NCBI GenBank assembly: GCA_043719385.1
Contig: JAYSTY010000128.1
Coordinates: 1 to 9,118, forward strand
Direction: 5' to 3'
From: JAFDVL01 sp043719385
GTDB lineage: Bacteria; Acidobacteriota; Blastocatellia; RBC074
DNA: 9,118 bases
Positions 5,287 to 9,118 of the stretch are shown here, one piece after another. The stretch's first letter is position 1. Every line of letters begins with the position of its first letter. A program made the translations under genes and the position numbers. A model generated the notes under the pieces. The model ran no database searches. It had not been told where the DNA came from and saw only the letters and a list, made by a program, of their open reading frames with translations.

Positions 5287-6554
5287 TAAAATCCTCCTCC
5301 GCTTGTGGCTCCGGCATTCGGCAAATTAATGACCGCCAGCGCCGGGAGCGAGCATTTGTACGCGTTCACATCTTTGCCCATTTTTTTAAATCCGTTCCCT
5401 GCATCGTAATTCAAGAAGGTGATTGCGCCGTTGTTTTCAAGGCAGATTCTCGCGTCTGCTGCGACCCCAGGTTTGCCATCTTTCGGTTCAATCACGCCGT
5501 CATACAAAATGTCCGTAAATTTCCCGCCTGTAGCTTTTGCCAGCGCTGCGATTTTTGGCAAATGCACATCCGGTTTTGTACCGCCGCCGGACATCTGATT
5601 GTCGTGAACATACACGCCAGACGTGTATGGATTGTATTTCGTCATGTCCGGCTCTTTCTCATCTTTGCCGCTGAAGCGCACGATGTTGATGTTCGTGGTG
5701 TTGTTATCTTTGAGCGTGTTCTTAAAAATTTCGACATTTCTGATCGCCATCACGAGGATACCTGTACCGCTTGGCAGCCCTGCTACGATTTGGCTGGTTG
5801 GCGCAAAATTTGGCTGGTTATTCTCCATAATTTTGTTGTTGTAGATGCGGACATTGCCGCCGCCCTGCACCGGTAATTGCGGCAGGTTGAAAGCCATAAT
5901 GCCGCCCGTATTATTCGTCGCGGTGTTTTCGTACACGTCTGCGTTTTTCGTATTTTCAATTTCAATTCCGGCAACATTTTTCTCGGCTTTGTTGCGGCGC
6001 ATAATGACGTTTTCCGATTGCCCGACATAAATTCCCGCGTCGGATGCGGCAATCGCTACGCAATCTTCAATCAACACATTTTTGCAGGTCACGGGATACA
6101 AACCATACGGGCCGTTCGTTTCTTTCGGGCCGCCTGTCCATTCGACACGCACGCGCCGCATGGTGACATTGGTACTGTTCTCGACTTTGAGCGCATCGCC
6201 GGCGGCATCTTCGATGGCTAAATCTTCGATCACAAAATCATCCGCCTTGACCATCATTCCGGCGGAACCGGCCTTTTGACCCGTGAAGGAAAGAATTGTT
6301 TTGTCCATCCCTTTGCCGCGAATCGTGACTTTTGCGACGTTGAGCGACAGTGTTTTGTCGAGCTTGAATTTGCCAGCGGGAATTTCGATGACGCTGCCAG
6401 GCTTGGCTTTGATGAGGTCTTCCTGCAATTTTTTGGCGAAGTCAGCCGGGGCTGAGGCCGCTGTTTGTGTACCTGGTGCGGTTGCGCAGGCATTAAGCAA
6501 AATTGTAATTCCGAGTACGAGTGCTGTGATGATGGATTTTTTTTGCATGGTCAT
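5286..6554 (-). CDS. Parallel beta-helix repeat lipoprotein (TIGR03805 type)
   Basis: The 422-residue product has an export signal ending in the lipobox LNAC (Cys23), then a Thr/Ala/Pro linker. From about residue 53 it opens like pectate-lyase-type helices (GSVIEIPAGKFKL, then VTIRGKGMDKTIL), followed by beta-helix coils to about 320. Asn/Asp-rich turns recur: NVTMRRVRVEW, NVLIEDCVAIAASDAGIYVG, NVIMRRNKAEKNVAGIEIEN, ADVYENTATNNTGGIMAFN, NVRIYNNKIMENN, NVEIFKNTLKDNN. The C-terminal 100 residues are less repetitive. This matches the family I know as TIGR03805, an exported protein of unknown function usually adjacent to the dihaem protein encoded next. Catalytic residues of a polysaccharide lyase or hydrolase cannot be assigned. 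AAAGGA precedes the ATG at 6554 by 5 nt; a second ATG at 6548 is less well placed. The last codons encode Gly-Gly-Gly-Phe and double as the next gene's ribosome-binding site. Confidence 0.87.
   Translation of the reverse strand: MTMQKKSIITALVLGITILLNACATAPGTQTAASAPADFAKKLQEDLIKAKPGSVIEIPAGKFKLDKTLSLNVAKVTIRGKGMDKTILSFTGQKAGSAGMMVKADDFVIEDLAIEDAAGDALKVENSTNVTMRRVRVEWTGGPKETNGPYGLYPVTCKNVLIEDCVAIAASDAGIYVGQSENVIMRRNKAEKNVAGIEIENTKNADVYENTATNNTGGIMAFNLPQLPVQGGGNVRIYNNKIMENNQPNFAPTSQIVAGLPSGTGILVMAIRNVEIFKNTLKDNNTTNINIVRFSGKDEKEPDMTKYNPYTSGVYVHDNQMSGGGTKPDVHLPKIAALAKATGGKFTDILYDGVIEPKDGKPGVAADARICLENNGAITFLNYDAGNGFKKMGKDVNAYKCSLPALAVINLPNAGATSGGGF
5292..5300 (-). promoter_or_regulatory. Ribosome-binding site embedded in the end of the beta-helix gene
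   Basis: GGAGGAGGA on the minus strand encodes the last three Gly codons of the beta-helix gene and ends 5 nt before the ATG of the dihaem gene. Ribosomes finishing the first gene at TAATG sit directly over the start of the second, so the two proteins should be made in linked amounts. Confidence 0.75.
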
Positions 6555-6572
6555 AAATTTCCTTTAGTGATT

Positions 6573-6749
6573 GGTTAATTGCGTTGCGCCCGGGTACGCA
6601 GGCATCCTGCCTGCGATGCGACCAGCGAAGCGAGGTCGCGCTCCTGACGAAGGGGAAAGTTAGTAAGACAAGTAGTATCTTACGCGAGAAGAAAAGCGCC
6701 GTTGCACGCGCTTTTCGCAGGCAGGATACCTGCGTACCCAGGGTTAATT
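6573..6749. repeat. Branched inverted-repeat element flanked by 8-bp direct repeats
   Basis: A closing stem pairs 6592-6616 with 6715-6739 (24 of 25 matches; each arm contains GGTACGCAGG and CCTGCCTGCG). Inside are three further hairpins: GCGACC 6618-6623 with GGTCGC 6634-6639; GTAAGA 6663-6668 with TCTTAC 6678-6683; and GAAAAGCGC 6691-6699 with GCGCTTTTC 6708-6716, the last sharing 2 nt with the closing stem. GGTTAATT occurs at 6573-6580 and 6742-6749, like a target duplication. The element fills the gap between the ligase stop and the beta-helix gene. It may stabilise or attenuate the transcript. It encodes no transposase. Confidence 0.75.
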
Positions 6750-8342
6750 CACGCGCTTTGTTCGGCCTTGCCAGAAATTGTCGCGCAAAACATTCTTTTG
6801 AATTTTGCCCGTTGCTGTGCGCGGCAATGCGTCCATAAAATAGATCGAACGCGGGCATTTGAAGTGCGCCATATTCGCCCGACAGAATTCGATCAAGTCT
6901 GCTTCCGTCGCAACTTCTCCAGATTTTAAAACGACAATTGCGCCCGGCGCTTCGCCCCATTTTTCATCAGGGACAGCAATGCACGCGGCTTCCAGCACAG
7001 ATGGGTGTTTGTAGAGCATCCCTTCAATTTCAATCGAAGAAACATTTTCGCCGCCGGAAATAATCACGTCTTTTTTGCGGTCTACGACTTCGATTGTGCC
7101 TTCGCCGTCGAGGTTTGCCATATCGCCCGTGTGAAAATATCCGTCCACGATGGCCGCGTCTGTCGCGTCCTGTTGGCACCAATATCCTGCCATCACGACG
7201 TTGCTGCGAGCAATGATTTCGCCGACGGCTTGCCCGTCGTTGGGCACGTCATTGCCCTGTTCATCCACGATGCGAATGTCTACGCCGAGCATCGGGTAGC
7301 CCGTGCGCGTTTGCATCCGATATTTTTCATCTTCTGACCAATCGTGCATATGCGGTTTGACTTTCGAGACAGTCAAAAACGGCGCGGTTTCAGTTAAGCC
7401 ATAAATCTGAATTACCTGCCAGCCCAAACGTTCCTGCATCCCTTTGATTAAAGCCATTGGCGGCGCTGATCCAGCCGTACCGATCCGAACATTGCGCGGA
7501 AAATTTTCCGGCAAGTTTTCACTTAGCGGATGATTCAGCGCGAGATTAATCATCGTTGGCGGCATACAGGCGAACGACATTTTTTCCTTGCTCGCCAATT
7601 CAAAAAACGCAGCAGGTTCGTATTTTTTGACGACAACGTGCTTCGCGCCGACGCCTGTGATCGCGTAAGGCAAGCCCCAGCCGTTGCAATGAAACATCGC
7701 CAGCGTGTGCAAATACACCTCGGAATCGCGCAAGCCAAATTCAATGATTGAATTCATCGCGTTCAAATATAGATTGCGATGCGTCAGCATCACCCCCTTC
7801 GGTCGTCCCGTAGTTCCTGATGTATACAACAACGCCGAAGTTTCATTTTCATCAATCAGTGCCGGAACTGGAGCCTCAATAGAAGTCGCCGCCATCAGTT
7901 TTTCATAATCCTGCCAGCCATCAGGGATTTCTTGCAGATCATCGCCGCCAACTAAAAAATGCTGCACACTCGGCAGTGCGCCGCGAATCTCGTCAATCAA
8001 ATGCGTCAGGCCTGCTTCGACAATGACAACTTTCGTTTCGCCGTGATTAAGGATGTAATTGAAATCATCCGGGATGAGTCGAAAATTCAGCGGCATCAAA
8101 ATCGCGCCCAGCATTGGCGTCCCGAAAAACGCTTCGAGCATGCGATGACAGTTTTGCGAGAGGATGGCTACGCGGTCGCCTTTTTCAACGCCGAGACTGC
8201 GCAACAAATTCGCCCATTGATTGACGCGTGTCCCAAATTGACGATAAGTAAAACGATGATGTCCACAGACTACCGCTTCGCAATCGCCGTAAACGGTGAG
8301 GGCGCGGTTGAGAAAATCGAGTTCATTGAGCGGAACGATCAC
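6744..8342 (-). CDS. Fatty-acyl-CoA synthetase-like AMP-dependent ligase
   Basis: The 532-residue enzyme has the full motif set of the ANL superfamily, which adenylates a carboxylate with ATP and transfers it to CoA. YTSGTTGRPKG (173-183) is the P-loop. AMFHCNGWGLPY (215-226) is typical of medium/long-chain acyl-CoA synthetases. TAGSAPP (289-295) and YGLTETAP (314-321) line the adenylate site. HTGDMA (404-409) carries the ribose-binding Asp, DRKKDVI (421-427) is the hinge and GGENVSSIEIE (430-440) follows it. PRTATGKI (507-514) carries the catalytic Lys513. All key residues appear intact and the length is normal, so an active cytosolic enzyme is expected; chain length of the substrate is not clear. 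The start is GTG at 8342, supported by AAAGGAGA (8350-8357) 7 nt upstream and a 4-nt GTGA overlap with the symporter gene. The stop adjoins the branched repeat element. Confidence 0.92.
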   Translation of the reverse strand: MIVPLNELDFLNRALTVYGDCEAVVCGHHRFTYRQFGTRVNQWANLLRSLGVEKGDRVAILSQNCHRMLEAFFGTPMLGAILMPLNFRLIPDDFNYILNHGETKVVIVEAGLTHLIDEIRGALPSVQHFLVGGDDLQEIPDGWQDYEKLMAATSIEAPVPALIDENETSALLYTSGTTGRPKGVMLTHRNLYLNAMNSIIEFGLRDSEVYLHTLAMFHCNGWGLPYAITGVGAKHVVVKKYEPAAFFELASKEKMSFACMPPTMINLALNHPLSENLPENFPRNVRIGTAGSAPPMALIKGMQERLGWQVIQIYGLTETAPFLTVSKVKPHMHDWSEDEKYRMQTRTGYPMLGVDIRIVDEQGNDVPNDGQAVGEIIARSNVVMAGYWCQQDATDAAIVDGYFHTGDMANLDGEGTIEVVDRKKDVIISGGENVSSIEIEGMLYKHPSVLEAACIAVPDEKWGEAPGAIVVLKSGEVATEADLIEFCRANMAHFKCPRSIYFMDALPRTATGKIQKNVLRDNFWQGRTKRVN

Positions 8343-9118
8343 GCCAGTTTCTCCTTTGGGGTTGCGCTGAAAATATTAACGATCACTAAAGCGATGGCGC
8401 CAATCGTGATGCCAAAAATTGCGGGTGGCAGGTTTGCATACCCTTTGCCTGTGCTCAGAAAATGTACTGCAAAAGTAACCGAAACTGAAACGAACATCGC
8501 CGCCAGTGCCGCATTCGCCTGCACTTTTTTTGAGTATAATCCAACGACCAATGGCAACATCAAGGCCGCTGTCAGCAATGTATAAAAAATCGTCAAAGCT
8601 GAATACACCGTTTCGAGAACGACCGCCAGTAATGCCGCCAACGCTCCGCAAATAATCGCGCTGTAGCGTGCGACGCGCACCAGTTGATCGCCGGTCGCCG
8701 CAGGGTTCACATAACCTTTGTATAAATCTTTGCTCAGCGAAGTCGTCAGCACGAATAGCAACGCATCCGCCGCGCTGAGTTCGGCAGCGAAGACCGCCGC
8801 CATTAATAATGCTCCCAGCGCAAAGGGCAGGGAATTCGTTAGCAACATCGGCAACGCAGTTTCTGTTTTTTCCAGCCCCGGAAATTGGACGCGGGCGATT
8901 AATCCAATGACGGCGGGAACGGCGGCAAATATCAACAAGCCTATGCCGTTGATCGCGGCTCCGATCTTCACGGTTTTTTCGTCTTTGGCTCCGAAAAGTT
9001 TTTGCAAAATCCCCGGCGAGATAATAAATGCCGGCCCCAGCGTCGCCAGATATTTCAATTCATTGCCCGCAAATGTTGGCGTCCCAAAATCCAACGCTCC
9101 GGGCTTGACCTGATGCAG
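8339..9118 (-). CDS. Sodium:solute symporter (SSS family), N-terminus off the edge
   Basis: The frame is open from the right edge to the stop at 8339, showing the C-terminal 259 residues, about half of a usual SSS protein. GPAFIISPGILQKLFG (28-43 of the visible part) fits the loop and helix before the conserved core. AAELSAADALLFVLTTSLSKDLY (about 111-133) is the SSS TM8 signature, more often seen as 'MSTADS.LL..SS....D.Y'; its Ser/Thr cluster lines up with a sodium site. Further hydrophobic helices fall near 52-72, 93-110, 152-172, 173-193, 202-220 and 230-249. The protein should import a solute driven by Na+ at the inner membrane. The 4-nt overlap with an acyl-CoA ligase gene suggests a carboxylate substrate, but that is inference. 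A TTG at 9094 is only an internal Leu, since the reading frame continues through it. Confidence 0.88.
   Translation of the reverse strand: MHQVKPGALDFGTPTFAGNELKYLATLGPAFIISPGILQKLFGAKDEKTVKIGAAINGIGLLIFAAVPAVIGLIARVQFPGLEKTETALPMLLTNSLPFALGALLMAAVFAAELSAADALLFVLTTSLSKDLYKGYVNPAATGDQLVRVARYSAIICGALAALLAVVLETVYSALTIFYTLLTAALMLPLVVGLYSKKVQANAALAAMFVSVSVTFAVHFLSTGKGYANLPPAIFGITIGAIALVIVNIFSATPKEKLA
8350..8357 (-). promoter_or_regulatory. Ribosome-binding site that fixes the GTG start of the ligase
   Basis: AAAGGAGA on the minus strand ends 7 nt before GTG at 8342 and lies inside the last codons of the symporter gene. It supports GTG as the true start and links translation of the two genes through the GTGA overlap. 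Confidence 0.75.

Noticed and set aside
6584..6838. Plus-strand frame containing 'GTQASCLR' and 'RRQDTCVP'
   Set aside because: This text is the translation of the inverted-repeat element and runs into the antisense of the ligase gene.
7959..8585. 208-codon plus-strand frame
   Set aside because: It lies opposite the ligase and symporter genes, which carry clear family motifs; it has no motif of its own.
8718..9113. 131-codon plus-strand frame
   Set aside because: It is antisense to the symporter; its Ala/Ser-rich text mirrors membrane-helix codons.

Overview
The window holds a run of genes that all lie on the minus strand, read from high to low coordinates, plus about 1.1 kb of hairpin-rich DNA with no convincing gene. 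GC content looks close to 50%. The gene families and the many short palindromes carrying 'GGGTACGCAGG..CCTGCCTGCG'-type sequence recall Acidobacteriota, perhaps Blastocatellia. That is a guess from general impression, not a classification. No rRNA, tRNA, CRISPR array or recognisable transposase is present.

Reading in the direction of transcription, the window opens inside a sodium:solute symporter gene (N-terminus off the right edge). It overlaps by 4 nt (GTGA) a fatty-acyl-CoA-synthetase-like AMP ligase (8342-6744), which suggests coupled uptake and CoA activation of a carboxylate. Next comes a roughly 150-nt nested inverted-repeat element (6592-6739) that directly abuts the ligase stop.

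Three genes follow, joined by two TAATG stop/start overlaps: a parallel beta-helix lipoprotein (6554-5286), a lipoprotein with two CXXCH haem motifs (5286-4216) and an acetoacetate-decarboxylase-superfamily protein (4216-3587). The first two match a conserved pair of unknown function (TIGR03805/TIGR03806 type). An FAD-dependent amine/amino-acid oxidase-like gene (3501-2341) comes after an 85-nt gap that carries a perfect TATAAT box. The most interesting protein-coding unit is the translationally coupled trio: two exported proteins with a predicted cytosolic ADC-like enzyme.

Downstream is a VapBC-type toxin-antitoxin pair (2266-1614). The repeat region (about 1585-850) contains three long inverted repeats with 25-28 bp arms, each different in sequence, and a string of short palindromes with 3-nt loops. 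At the left edge, missing its C-terminus, is a pentapeptide-repeat protein (547 to beyond 1), with a perfect 13-bp inverted repeat just upstream and an internal 180-nt duplication in its repeat tract.
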